Source of the DNA: Pseudomonadota bacterium
GTDB taxonomy: Bacteria > Pseudomonadota > Alphaproteobacteria > Rhizobiales > Hyphomicrobiaceae
DNA: 27,816 nt
Direction: 5' to 3'
Assembly (NCBI GenBank): GCA_023412805.1
Contig: JAEZRM010000037.1
Coordinates: 1-27,816 of the forward strand
Below, one piece after another: positions 1-7,580 of this stretch (position 1 is its first letter; each line of letters starts with the position of its first letter). The notes below the pieces were generated by a model. That model was not told the DNA's origin, did no database searches, and saw only the letters and a list, made by a program, of their open reading frames with translations. The position numbers and the translations under genes were made by a program.

Positions 1-62
1 TCGAGACACTCCGGCAGCAGCGTCAACTGACCCCGATCCTGTCCTTCCACGAACCTCTTCAT
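1..62 (-). CDS. Transposase N-terminus, IS1182-like (partial, cut by window edge)
   Basis: The minus strand opens with an ATG at 62 and reads MKRFVEGQDRGQLTLLPECL up to the window edge. This is the characteristic start of IS1182-type DDE transposases common in rhizobia (MKRF-EG-DR-Q--LLPECLDD). Only about 20 residues are visible, so neither the catalytic core nor integrity can be judged. The gene points out of the window, with the IS end at about 96-122 behind it. The call rests on recalled family similarity over a short stretch. Confidence 0.65.
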   Translation of the reverse strand, partial: MKRFVEGQDRGQLTLLPECL

Positions 63-122
63 GATCCCCCCGCCGAATCATCACGGGAATCATAGATGGC
101 TCAGTCTTTTGACACAGCCAGG
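1..122 (-). mobile_element. End of an IS1182-like insertion sequence
   Basis: This covers the transposase start plus about 60 bp of leader. The segment around 96-122 (core CAGTCTTTTGACACAGCCA) looks like a terminal inverted repeat, but the other end lies outside the window, so the exact boundary and any target duplication cannot be confirmed. It abuts a decayed autotransporter gene. Confidence 0.45.
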
Positions 123-158
123 GTCAATAGCAGACGCGGGCTCTGCCTCCGCCAGCGA

Positions 159-1330
159 TCAGAATTGCAGGTGGTGTCCGACGCTGCCCTTGAGGCCATA
201 GCTGTCGCCGAAGTCGCGGAGCGGACTACTGCAAGAGACCTCGCCATAGAGCGTGAGACCCTCCCGCCATTTTATGCTCGCGCCCAGGCCGACTTCACCC
301 CAGAGGCGTTCTTCGGCCCGATCTATCGGTGTCCCCGAGACGAGGGTGCGCGTGCCATCCAGCCATTCGTGGTTGAGATTGACGACGCCATAGATGTGGC
401 TGCGGCCGTCTGCCCGTACGTCCTGATGATCGAGCGTGATGCCCCATCGTGTTCTCAGACTGTCACCAGTGCCAGTCGACACGACGGCGTCCGACACGTC
501 TACGAAACGATCGAAGCGCACGTTGGAATACACCATCTGGACCTGCGGTGTGACGCTGAGCTTGCCGCCGATCGAGATTCGCTTGCCGGCCTCGATGCTG
601 AAGGCCAGGCCGCGGCCTTATCGTCGGTGAGGGTGCTGAGAAGGTCCGAACTGAGGTTGCTGGTATAGCGATTGAACTGCGCCTGAGCGTCGAAATACAA
701 GCCCGCGGCACCATACCAGGTCAATGTTGCGCCAATGCCGTAGCCTTCGGTCTTCAGCGCGCCGTTGCCCAGGATCGAGCGGATCCGGCTGCTGACCTCG
801 CCGTAGTTGACAGTGATGCCCGCGAACAGGCGTTCGCCCTTGCCGATATCGGCAAGCAGCCAGTCCATGCCGAGCTGCGTCTTCCAGCTGTCGGAGCTCC
901 GATCGGAGCCGCTCGTCGAGACGGCTGCATTCGAGCGCGTGTGCGTGCCCTCTGTCCGCCCCCAAAGTCCGCCGCTCCCGGAGTGGGCACCGGCTGCTTA
1001 GCTGTGGCTCCCTACGCGTTGCTGGAGTGTCGGCAGGGTGTTGAGTGCCTGTAGGTGGGCGCCATAGACTTCGTAGACCGGCACGCCAGGCTGATAGAGC
1101 GGCGGCGGAGTCGGATCACCCGATCTCAGCAAGGCCGACCGCAGATACCAGCCTCCGTCCGTCAGAGTGGAGACGGCGCCTTGATAGAGACGATAGGCAT
1201 AAGCGCCGGCGACCACCGCCGGTGCGCCCTGGAAAACATAGTCGCCGTCGAGCACGAATGTGCCGTTGGACGCACCCGCCACGTCGACGATCTTGATGCC
1301 TTCGCCCGCACAGCGGACAGTTCTTCGAGC
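159..1330 (-). pseudogene. Autotransporter C-terminal beta-barrel, frameshifted remnant
   Basis: Three minus-strand frames join into one autotransporter C-terminus. Segment one (about 1330-998) reads GEGIKIVDVAGASNGTF, then GAYAYRLYQG, then YQPGVPVYEVY and LPTLQQRVG, the usual end of the passenger before the barrel. Segment two (about 960-621) carries QLGMDWLLADIGKGERLFAG and GYGIGATLTWYG. Segment three (about 620-159) carries MVYSNVRFDRF, HIYGVVNLNHEWLDGT and FGDSYGLKGSVG, and ends in the terminal Phe typical of outer-membrane barrels. One frameshift lies near 970-998 and another near 620. The passenger and signal peptide are absent, so this is a 5'-truncated, non-functional remnant of an outer-membrane secretion protein. 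Sequencing error could explain one shift, but not the missing 5' part. Confidence 0.75.
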
Positions 1331-1379
1331 CCTCCCCCGGTGGAGGCCTTGGCAGAATGGTCGCAGAAAATAGATCCGA

Positions 1380-1778
1380 TTACTTCCTAGCCAATCGTCG
1401 GCCCCCGTCCGTGATCCGACCTCTGAGCCACTTGTTTGCCGGATTGTCTTGGCGACGCATGCGTCAGCAGAGGCGCCAGTCGATCGGCTTCAAGGTGAAA
1501 GGCAACTCGCGGATGACGAGCGACGTGTCCTGAACTGCAGATGCGAAGGCCCCGGGCATAGCCGACACGTGGCCGGTGCTCCGAAGCACATGAGCCACAA
1601 GGAGCCAAGGCGGCACGTTGAGCGCAACATTGTGCTCCGCGTTCGACCGCGACCGAACATCGTCGGGGAGCCGGATATTCGCCGCGCCAACGAAACCTTC
1701 AGATGCCGAGCGACAACGAAGCGCCTGAGCGTCAGCTCGAAATTTGCCAGGGGTCGAGCCTCTAAAGACGCAAACCAC
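1380..1778 (-). pseudogene. LysR-family regulator, C-terminal fragment with in-frame stop
   Basis: The minus-strand frame reads NVALNVPPWLLVAHVLRST, then VIRELPFTLKPIDWRLC, a TGA stop, and on in the same frame to DNPANKWLRGRITDGGRR and a final stop at 1380-1382. This matches the C-terminal effector-binding domain of LysR regulators (the usual pattern is VPHWLLVPHVLRSTD ... ELPF---P--WRLYWH-R---N-WLR--I). The stop falls where the family has a Trp, so a point mutation is likely. The N-terminal HTH and most of the effector domain are missing and the upstream reading is degenerate. It is a remnant beside the tRNA attachment site. Confidence 0.65.
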
Positions 1779-1880
1779 GAACGCGCCTTGCTCGGCCGCT
1801 CCGGTCCCTCGGAAGCCTGACGGCGGACACCGCTCAACACGGTTCGGAAGGAATGCTTCAGTAAATATCTAGTAAAAACA

Positions 1881-1958
1881 TGGTCGGAGCGGCGAGATTC
1901 GAACTCGCGACCCCCAGTCCCCCAGACTGGTGCGCTAACCAGGCTGCGCTACGCTCCG
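1881..1958 (-). tRNA. tRNA-Pro (anticodon GGG)
   Basis: On the minus strand a complete cloverleaf can be folded. The 7-bp acceptor CGGAGCG/CGCTCCG spans 1958-1952 and 1891-1885. The D stem is GCGC/GCGC. The anticodon stem CCAGT/ACTGG carries the loop CTGGGGG, giving anticodon GGG (Pro). The T arm is GCGAG-TTCGAAT-CTCGC, followed by discriminator A and an encoded CCA (1883-1881). A T run follows directly (TGTTTTTAC) and may end transcription. Only this copy is complete. Its 3' part (1881-1912) is outside the island repeat, while its 5' part and leader lie within the 91-bp repeat, so the working tRNA is a chromosome-island hybrid. Confidence 0.95.
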
Positions 1959-2003
1959 ATCCGACCCCGCCCGTCCCGCTTGAGGACCATGCAAAGGCTC
2001 CGG
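1913..2003. repeat. Left att repeat (91 bp, tRNA side)
   Basis: Identical to 18196-18286. It starts at CCCAGTCCCCC in the anticodon loop/stem and runs through the tRNA 5' end (1958) into 45 bp of leader, ending at GGCTCCGG. The crossover lies somewhere inside this block. Confidence 0.92.
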
Positions 2004-2082
2004 TTCCGCCAGATCTGCCTCTGAATCAGCAGGTTGGCGCCAGACATGCCCGCCCGTCGCCTGACCGACGGGAGTGCGGACA

Positions 2083-2111
2083 CGGGTACTCGACGGGTCG
2101 CTTCACGTCAA
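2083..2111 (-). promoter_or_regulatory. tRNA-Pro promoter copy carried by the island
   Basis: Reading the minus strand, TTGACG (2111-2106), a 17-bp spacer and TACCCG (2088-2083) form a sigma-70-like promoter aimed at the tRNA. The predicted start is near 2076, leaving a leader of roughly 115 nt. Both boxes, but not the spacer centre, are conserved in the right flank at the same offset (18394-18389 and 18371-18366). This conservation pattern is the main evidence; the -10 matches the consensus poorly. Confidence 0.6.
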
Positions 2112-2137
2112 GCTGAGACACGACTTTCGCCGCCCGT

Positions 2138-2156
2138 TGCGCCCCCGGTGCGCCCC
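2138..2156. repeat. Candidate left integrase arm-type site
   Basis: TGCGCCCCCGGTGCGCCCC, itself two direct copies of TGCGCCCC, recurs exactly at 18074-18092 in the same orientation. The two copies sit about 135 bp and 103 bp inside the att repeats, as expected for the P and P' arms bound by the N-terminal domain of a tyrosine integrase. A weaker third half-site (TGCGCGCC) follows at about 2160. Confidence 0.6.
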
Positions 2157-2180
2157 CAATGCGCGCCGCTTTGGTTTGGG

Positions 2181-3470
2181 ATGACCTGGAAAATGAAGCT
2201 TACAGACAAATGCATAGAGCGACTGTTGCCGCCTCCGCCTGGTTCGCGGGTTGAGCTATCTGACAGCAAAGTCCCGGGTCTGGTGGTCCGTATAAGCGAT
2301 ACCGGGGTTAAGACCTTTTCGGTCCGCTATCGGCACGAGACGCGCACGCTGCGATACACAATCGGAAAGTGCGGGATCATCGATGTCAGAAGCGCGCGCA
2401 AAACAGCGATCGCCATCCTAGCCGATGTCGGTCGGGGCGCCGACCCCATGTCGCGCAAGCGAAAGGGTAAGTTGAGTGCCCCGCGGGCTTGCTCATGCGG
2501 CGAAGCAATCGATCGCTTTCTGATTGAGCATGTTGATGCCGGCGTTAGAGCGAGTCGAATGAAGCCCGCCTACGCTGCCGAGCTTCGGCGTCTACTAAGA
2601 CGGGAAGTGGCGACCAAGTGGTCAAGTAAGGCGCTCTCAGAGATCACCCGCCAAGACCTTGCTTGCCTCCTCAACGCAATTCGCTCCGACAATACACGCC
2701 GCCACACATTCTTCGCTGTCCGCTCGTTGCTGAAATGGACGGCAGGCGTTGGGCTGTCTGAGCCAACGACAGTGTTTGATGGTTTCCCAACGCCAGCGAA
2801 GCCAAATGCCCGTGAGCGCGTCCTAACCGACAATGAGCTTAAAGCTATCTGGCTCGAAGCATCCAAGTGCTCCAGCACATTCCATGCGATCGTTTCGCTG
2901 TTGCTGCTAACTGGCCAGAGGAGGGACGAAGTCGCGGATGCGGAATGGGCTGAGTTCGATCTGCAGAGCGCTAGTTGGTCGATACCGCAGCGTCGCGTCA
3001 AGAACGGTAAGAAGCACTGGGTTCCATTAGCGGAAGAGACGTTAGTGATCCTGAGAAAATTGCCAACGCAATGTCGCCAACATTTATTCCGAAGCACTCG
3101 CTCCCCGAATAGGTCCTTTACTGGCTGGTCTGATGCCAAGCAGAGCTTCGACGCCATGGTCGGGGTGAGGGGGTGGACACTGCACGATCTTCGCCGAACA
3201 ATGACTACCCGGCTTGCTGAGTGCGGCGTCCTGCCTCATGTGATCGAGAGACTGCTGAACCATAGCTCCGGCGTCATCTCCGGCGTTAGCGCAGTCTACA
3301 ACCGCGCGACCTATGCATCAGAGGTGCGGGCAGCAGTGGAGCTGTGGTCAGGTTACGTCTCTAGGCTTGCGATGGATGTAAGAGCGGACCTCTCATCGGT
3401 TTCGAGCGTCTCCACGCATCACAGTTACTCTCAGCCTCCGAGGTCTCATCCCATCGATAGAATGCCCTAG
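2181..3470 (+). CDS. int: Tyrosine recombinase / island integrase (P4 type)
   Basis: A 429-aa site-specific recombinase that would integrate and excise the island at tRNA-Pro. Residues about 1-90 form the arm-binding domain of P4-type integrases (KLTDKCIERL, PGLVVRISDTGVKTFSVRYR), about 105-200 the SAM-like core-binding domain and about 210-400 the catalytic domain. The active-site set is complete: Arg247 (TGQRRDEV), Lys in VKNGKKHWVPL, His335 and Arg338 (LHDLRRT), His361 (LLNH) and the Tyr373 nucleophile (VYNRATY). The frame is open 49 codons further upstream to 2034, but that stretch overlaps the leader and arm site and is low-complexity, so 2181 was chosen; 2193 (MKLTDK, preceded by GGAAA) is the alternative. 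It points away from the tRNA it targets. The C-terminal 30 residues are Ser-rich and may be extra. Confidence 0.95.
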   Translation: MTWKMKLTDKCIERLLPPPPGSRVELSDSKVPGLVVRISDTGVKTFSVRYRHETRTLRYTIGKCGIIDVRSARKTAIAILADVGRGADPMSRKRKGKLSAPRACSCGEAIDRFLIEHVDAGVRASRMKPAYAAELRRLLRREVATKWSSKALSEITRQDLACLLNAIRSDNTRRHTFFAVRSLLKWTAGVGLSEPTTVFDGFPTPAKPNARERVLTDNELKAIWLEASKCSSTFHAIVSLLLLTGQRRDEVADAEWAEFDLQSASWSIPQRRVKNGKKHWVPLAEETLVILRKLPTQCRQHLFRSTRSPNRSFTGWSDAKQSFDAMVGVRGWTLHDLRRTMTTRLAECGVLPHVIERLLNHSSGVISGVSAVYNRATYASEVRAAVELWSGYVSRLAMDVRADLSSVSSVSTHHSYSQPPRSHPIDRMP

Positions 3471-3680
3471 AGAGAGTCTCGAGTGCGATAAGTGGAATGG
3501 CGGGAGGGACGGATCGGAACACTCAAGAGTTCGAACCTCCAAATTATTGAAACAACATCCACGCCCCACCATTGATTTTCCATAATGCAAATGGATGGAC
3601 AACATACGCCGCGCAGAGGCTAGTTTTGAACGTCAAAGGACGCGCGTAATTAGGCTCTGACATCCGGAATACATAAGCAG

Positions 3681-3709
3681 TTGAAGGATAGCTTATTATG
3701 TGTTATATA
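3681..3709 (+). promoter_or_regulatory. Candidate promoter of the helicase-primase gene
   Basis: TTGAAG (3681-3686), 17-bp spacer, TATATA (3704-3709): a good sigma-70-type match in the AT-rich region, about 105 bp upstream of the start codon, leaving a leader of about 100 nt that contains the nested palindrome. Confidence 0.5.
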
Positions 3710-3731
3710 AATGCTCTCCTACATTCTCGCG

Positions 3732-3774
3732 GAATACGCAATTTCCCATTTTGGGAAGCCAATGCGCAATATTC
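3732..3774. repeat. Nested inverted repeat in the helicase-primase leader
   Basis: Inner perfect repeat TTCCCA (3743-3748) - TTT - TGGGAA (3752-3757). Outer arms are GAATA-CGCA (3732-3740) and TGCG-CAA-TATTC (3763-3774). It could be an operator, an RNA hairpin controlling translation, or an origin element. Confidence 0.5.
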
Positions 3775-3814
3775 GTTATAGCTTATTTTTATTTGAAGGG
3801 ATTTAATTTTATCG

Positions 3815-6220
3815 ATGCTTTATACTGAAAGCTTTTGCTCCTCAGAATGCAGTCCGACATCAATCGAATTTGTTTCCGCGCCATGCAGCTCCGGGAAGAC
3901 CTACTCGGCGACGCGGTATGTGCGCGACCGCCTCTCCGACGAGAACTTTATGATCGTAATGCCGTCATTGGAGCTGCTTCGACAAGTCCATCAAGAGCTG
4001 ACCTCGATCGGCGTTTGGGCGACGCAGATCACTAGTGAGACGCACCCCGGGCACGTCAAAAGGCGGCTAATCGAAGGGATTAGAGAATTGCCTGACAACG
4101 GACAGGTGCTGCTATGCACCTGGAACTCGTATGTCGATCTTCCGGTCATGCTGTCAGAAAAAAATCTCAAAATCATAATCGACGAGGTGCCGAAGGCAGA
4201 CGGGTTTTATGGCTGGAAGCTTCCACGGCATTTGGAGCTGCTAGAGGAAATGCTGGAGCTGGGTCCGGCAATCAATGGAAATGTAGCACAGTTATTGCCT
4301 CGTGATCGTAATCGCATGCGCAAAGATCTTATTCTAGCAAGAGACGATATTGATGAGTTATTCCGACCGTTCAAACGCGAGCTATTATCTCCGTTTAGGG
4401 ACCTTTTCGTAGATATCGAGTCTTGGGAGCGATTGGTGGTGCAAAAACGTGTCGCGGAAGCAGATGACGACGCGAATCGCTTGTATTGCCTGTCGATGCT
4501 CAACCCGACGCCTTTTCGCAATGCCATCCTCCTAGGAGCGAACGTCGAAGATAGCATTCTTCATCCGTGGCTCAGTCGATATCACGAAGTGTCATGGGTT
4601 CAGCACTCCGGCATCGCATCTCAGATGAGGGAGGCGCCGAAAGTTGGACACCGTCTCACCATCAGGCATTTCATCGATGGAGATCGCATCGCTAGCAAGC
4701 ACCTCCTGAACAGCTTGTGCCCTGGGGGTTCGGTTGCCGACGGGATGGATCGAGCTGCTCTGGACCTAATTGGCGAACGAAAATTTCTTTACATCGCGAA
4801 CAATGATCGGAAGTCTATGATCGTCGATGCACATGGCGGAGCGTGTCGAATTCCTGTCATCTCTCACGGCTTAAACCAATACCAGGACTACGATGCGATC
4901 TACTATGCTGCTGCGCTCAATAGGGAGCCTAAGCACTTCACGATGTTGGAAGCCTTGGGTGTATCGCGGGACGTGGTGCACACTGCAACAAGCTGCGAGG
5001 CGGCATATCAAGCCGTTATGCGATCCTCGCTTCGCGACCCGAGCAGCTCTCGACCTGTATTAGCAATCGTCCCGGATCAAAAATCAGCAAACTGGCTGGC
5101 AAATCTTACCGGTGCCAACGCATCCACGAGAATAGAACTCAATTGCCTGGAGAAAAGCACTCCGTTTACACAATCAGAGCGGGATCGGCGCCACAAAGCC
5201 AAACGGAAACTAGATACAATAATTGCCACAAAACAACTACGGAACTCCTTTAGTAGTAATAATAGTAGTCATTACGAAGAATTTATGCATGAGAAATTGC
5301 TTGATCTTACTGGGAAGCAGACACCCCCTGTGTTCGTGACTTTTCATGATCTTTACGCCAAGAGTGAAGATGATCATGAGGTGGTTTCGCTGACCATAAC
5401 GGAATTCTGTTCTCTTTTGAAGTCACACTCGTCGAGTGTAGTGCGAAAGAAAGAAGATAGGAAGCTGTTCAATCCGGCTGTCTTTGAGCCTGCGGCGGAT
5501 TCGGATGGTTGGAGGACGAAAGGAAACTTCAAGAGCGCATCGTTTTTACTGCTCGATTTCGATGGTGGCGCGCTTTCGCCGGAAGAGTTCATTCGCATAT
5601 TCCGGAAGGACGCAGGATATGGTCGCAAGCTTTGCTTCCTCATCTATAATTCATACAGCCGCTCAAAAGCCGACCCCAATAGATTCCACGTGGTTGTATT
5701 CCTACGCCGTAATGCAGCTTCGGTGGATGAGTTTCGAGCGGTCTACGATCTCATTGTCGATCGATTGGAGGAGAATGGCATAACGAAGTCGGCAGCTGGA
5801 CTCGACAACTTCAGTGGGGTTCAATCGTTCTACTTACCAGCAACAAATCCTCTCAACACAGGGATGGCTTTCTTCACGAAACACGGCGTGAACGCGAAGG
5901 AGCTTCGCCACACTTTGGACCCTGCTGCACTCTGCAGGACAGCAATTGCCCAGCCATCCCGACCGGAGCGCGCATCTCGCAAGCGGAGCTATTCGAATGA
6001 CGAGATAGATGCGATGGTGCGACCACTGAAAAGTCTAAGTTCGGGCAGGAATCGACCAATATTCGATGCCGCGCGAGGATTGATGATAAAATTGGGTGTA
6101 GAGGAACGCCATGCAGAGACGCTGCTTCTGGATGTTGTGGGTTCCGATCCTAGCGCGCGGAAGAAAGTCCGGGATGCAACTAAATCTGTGAGCCGGTGGA
6201 TGCAACGAGGTAGGGCGTAA
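3815..6220 (+). CDS. SF2-like helicase fused to AEP-type primase
   Basis: An 801-aa two-part protein, probably a replication initiator/primase. Residues about 15-400 resemble a DEAD-type helicase: Walker A SAPCSSGKT (21-29), motif Ia-like VMPSLELLRQ (48-57), Walker B IIDEVP (121-126), and a later SHGLNQYQDYDAI block (350-362) like the motif V region of plasmid/phage helicases. Residues about 575-670 look like an archaeo-eukaryotic primase: FLLLDFDGG with Asp581/Asp583, RFHVVVF with His625, and LDNFSG with Asp664, fitting the DxD / H / D metal-site pattern. Residues about 725-795 resemble a small helical primase C-terminal domain (GRNRPIFDAARGL). No motif VI arginine finger is obvious. The helicase precedes the primase, the reverse of the usual PrimPol-D5 order. 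RBS GAAGGG (3795-3800) is rather far from the ATG. It stands alone after the integrase. Confidence 0.75.
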   Translation: MLYTESFCSSECSPTSIEFVSAPCSSGKTYSATRYVRDRLSDENFMIVMPSLELLRQVHQELTSIGVWATQITSETHPGHVKRRLIEGIRELPDNGQVLLCTWNSYVDLPVMLSEKNLKIIIDEVPKADGFYGWKLPRHLELLEEMLELGPAINGNVAQLLPRDRNRMRKDLILARDDIDELFRPFKRELLSPFRDLFVDIESWERLVVQKRVAEADDDANRLYCLSMLNPTPFRNAILLGANVEDSILHPWLSRYHEVSWVQHSGIASQMREAPKVGHRLTIRHFIDGDRIASKHLLNSLCPGGSVADGMDRAALDLIGERKFLYIANNDRKSMIVDAHGGACRIPVISHGLNQYQDYDAIYYAAALNREPKHFTMLEALGVSRDVVHTATSCEAAYQAVMRSSLRDPSSSRPVLAIVPDQKSANWLANLTGANASTRIELNCLEKSTPFTQSERDRRHKAKRKLDTIIATKQLRNSFSSNNSSHYEEFMHEKLLDLTGKQTPPVFVTFHDLYAKSEDDHEVVSLTITEFCSLLKSHSSSVVRKKEDRKLFNPAVFEPAADSDGWRTKGNFKSASFLLLDFDGGALSPEEFIRIFRKDAGYGRKLCFLIYNSYSRSKADPNRFHVVVFLRRNAASVDEFRAVYDLIVDRLEENGITKSAAGLDNFSGVQSFYLPATNPLNTGMAFFTKHGVNAKELRHTLDPAALCRTAIAQPSRPERASRKRSYSNDEIDAMVRPLKSLSSGRNRPIFDAARGLMIKLGVEERHAETLLLDVVGSDPSARKKVRDATKSVSRWMQRGRA

Positions 6221-6327
6221 CGCGGGCTCAATCTAGGGCGAGGCAACGCCAATCTCGCGAGATATCGCCGCCGCGCCAATTGACATGCTGGCATTGATAA
6301 CGCGACATCAGCGGAACAGTCAGCCTG

Positions 6328-6936
6328 CTAGTTGCAGACGAACCTGCGGGTTTCATTGCTCCATAGCTTGATCCCGAGCGCACAAGTATCTGCGTGCGAG
6401 ACCCAAAAAATGTCCTGCGAGCGCGTGGCGGATCCCGCGATTAGCAGCTCGATTGGGGCGTTGACGGCTCGCCCATATCTCAACATGTCCGCCACAATGG
6501 TCTGAACTTCATCTTCGTCCAGTGCTTTGGCGCTCACGCCTCTAAATGCGTGAAAGCCCAATCGGCTGTCGCTTGAGCTTGATCGCCAACTCTTTCCGTC
6601 GTTGTCTGTCCCGCCGAGAAATGCGAGGGCGCACGCACTTGCACAGTCATGCCCGCCCTCCACCACCGTCCTCATTCGATGCTGGTGGAAGAACATCCCG
6701 AGCTTCATTCCTTCATAGAGATCACCACCCGGACTTGCCAGATAGATGGCAACGTTCTTCTTGATCTTAATGCGTCGGAGATAACCGCGGAGCTGCTCAG
6801 TATCACCGCTGATTACGTTCCCTGTCGCCAAAATCGCCGTCAACGTTCTCGATTGGTCGTTTTTGTGAGCCGCGAACTCCAGCGCCTGCGCCGGCTGAGC
6901 CATGAGGAGCAGACTAAGGGCAGTATACTTAAGCAC
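6328..6936 (-). CDS. Exported ClpP/crotonase-fold serine protease-like protein
   Basis: 202 aa. A signal peptide (about 1-18, MLKYTALSLLLMAQPAQA) is followed by a ClpP-like fold: NVAIYLASPGGDLYEGMKLG (61-80), the SPGG oxyanion/substrate loop, CASACALAFLGG (98-109) with the likely nucleophile Ser100, and LGFHAF with His128. This matches the periplasmic ClpP-related group (COG3904) found in Rhizobiales, whose substrates are unknown. It is probably periplasmic. It is the last gene of a minus-strand run and starts 65 bp after the stop of the gene before it. Cysteines at 98, 102 and near the C-terminus (CALGI, FVCN) suggest disulphides outside the cytoplasm. Convergent with the helicase-primase; a 12-bp palindrome (6252-6263) lies in the 107-bp gap without a T tract. 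Confidence 0.75.
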   Translation of the reverse strand: MLKYTALSLLLMAQPAQALEFAAHKNDQSRTLTAILATGNVISGDTEQLRGYLRRIKIKKNVAIYLASPGGDLYEGMKLGMFFHQHRMRTVVEGGHDCASACALAFLGGTDNDGKSWRSSSSDSRLGFHAFRGVSAKALDEDEVQTIVADMLRYGRAVNAPIELLIAGSATRSQDIFWVSHADTCALGIKLWSNETRRFVCN

Positions 6937-7001
6937 ATTGCCTCCTAGCTCGTCGTATGGACACGCGATACTCCTGCAGCCGGTCGTTCCTCGTCACTTG
7001 A

Positions 7002-7580
7002 TCACCATTGTCTCCATGGAACTTTATGATCTTGAAATATGTGGCATTCGATTGAATTCGCTACAGACACTCGAAATACGTGATCATCTAAGCCTGCCTC
7101 AAGCTGGTAATCACCGGAGTTGGCAGATCCACAGGTATTTGAAAGTGAAATGTATCCTCTGCCCAGAGGGGTCCCAAGATATACGAGACCACCTCTGCCG
7201 TCTTCTCCTAGCTTAATTGACATACCGCCACCATCGCATTCGACGTTGCATTCAAGATACAGCTCCGGCGAGCTAGTCAGCCTTTTGATATCGCAATCCG
7301 CAACGGTCTTTAGGCGATCGCGTCGACTGCGAACCGTTGCTGCGAAGTGCATTTGATATGGCTTGCTGGCTGTTGCAGAAGGATTGTTCGCCAGTTGAAT
7401 TCGAAGCGAAGTGACGACTTGCTGCGAGTGCTTGATAAGATGTTCTCGCGAGTAATCGCGAGCGAGGCATAGCGGTTGCGCCAGGGCGTTCTCGTAAGAA
7501 ACCTCCGAAGCATCTGCGCCAGCGCAGCTCAAGAGTGCGGCTAGCGATATCGCGCGCACGCGCAGAGTGCGACGAGTCAC
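7002..7580 (-). CDS. Exported protein of unknown function
   Basis: 192 aa with an N-terminal signal peptide (basic MTRRTLRVR, hydrophobic core AISLAALLSCAGA, cleavage near ADA-SEV). The mature part has about six cysteines (QPLCLARDY, VADCDIKR, LECNVECDGG, SNTCGS, IECHIF) consistent with periplasmic disulphides. I do not recognise the family. The N-terminal half looks like a YARHG/DUF1311-sized helical segment, but no motif supports that. Its ATG overlaps the stop of the 600-aa membrane protein (ATGA, 7577-7580), so the two are translationally coupled and likely work together at the envelope. Confidence 0.65.
   Translation of the reverse strand: MTRRTLRVRAISLAALLSCAGADASEVSYENALAQPLCLARDYSREHLIKHSQQVVTSLRIQLANNPSATASKPYQMHFAATVRSRRDRLKTVADCDIKRLTSSPELYLECNVECDGGGMSIKLGEDGRGGLVYLGTPLGRGYISLSNTCGSANSGDYQLEAGLDDHVFRVSVANSIECHIFQDHKVPWRQW

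Larger units (their letters stand above)
3471..3814. other. AT-rich intergenic region, candidate replication origin
   Basis: No convincing gene. From about 3640 the sequence becomes strongly AT-rich. It contains a direct repeat ATAGCTTATT (3688-3697 and 3778-3787), a direct repeat TTGAAGG (3681-3687 and 3793-3799) and a nested inverted repeat between them. It lies immediately upstream of the helicase-primase gene, where island or plasmid replication origins are commonly found. The origin role is inferred only from arrangement; the same signals could be simple transcriptional control. Confidence 0.4.

Noticed and set aside
96..668. Long plus-strand open frame at the left end (190 codons)
   Set aside because: It is the antisense shadow of the autotransporter remnant, whose minus-strand translation gives recognisable family motifs.
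2570..3157. 195-codon minus-strand frame inside the integrase gene
   Set aside because: The plus strand encodes a full tyrosine recombinase with all catalytic residues; the opposite frame has no recognisable pattern.
6252..6263. Palindrome ATCTCGCGAGAT between the helicase-primase and the ClpP-like gene
   Set aside because: A perfect 12-bp palindrome, but it has no loop or T tract and no partner site, so neither terminator nor operator can be argued.
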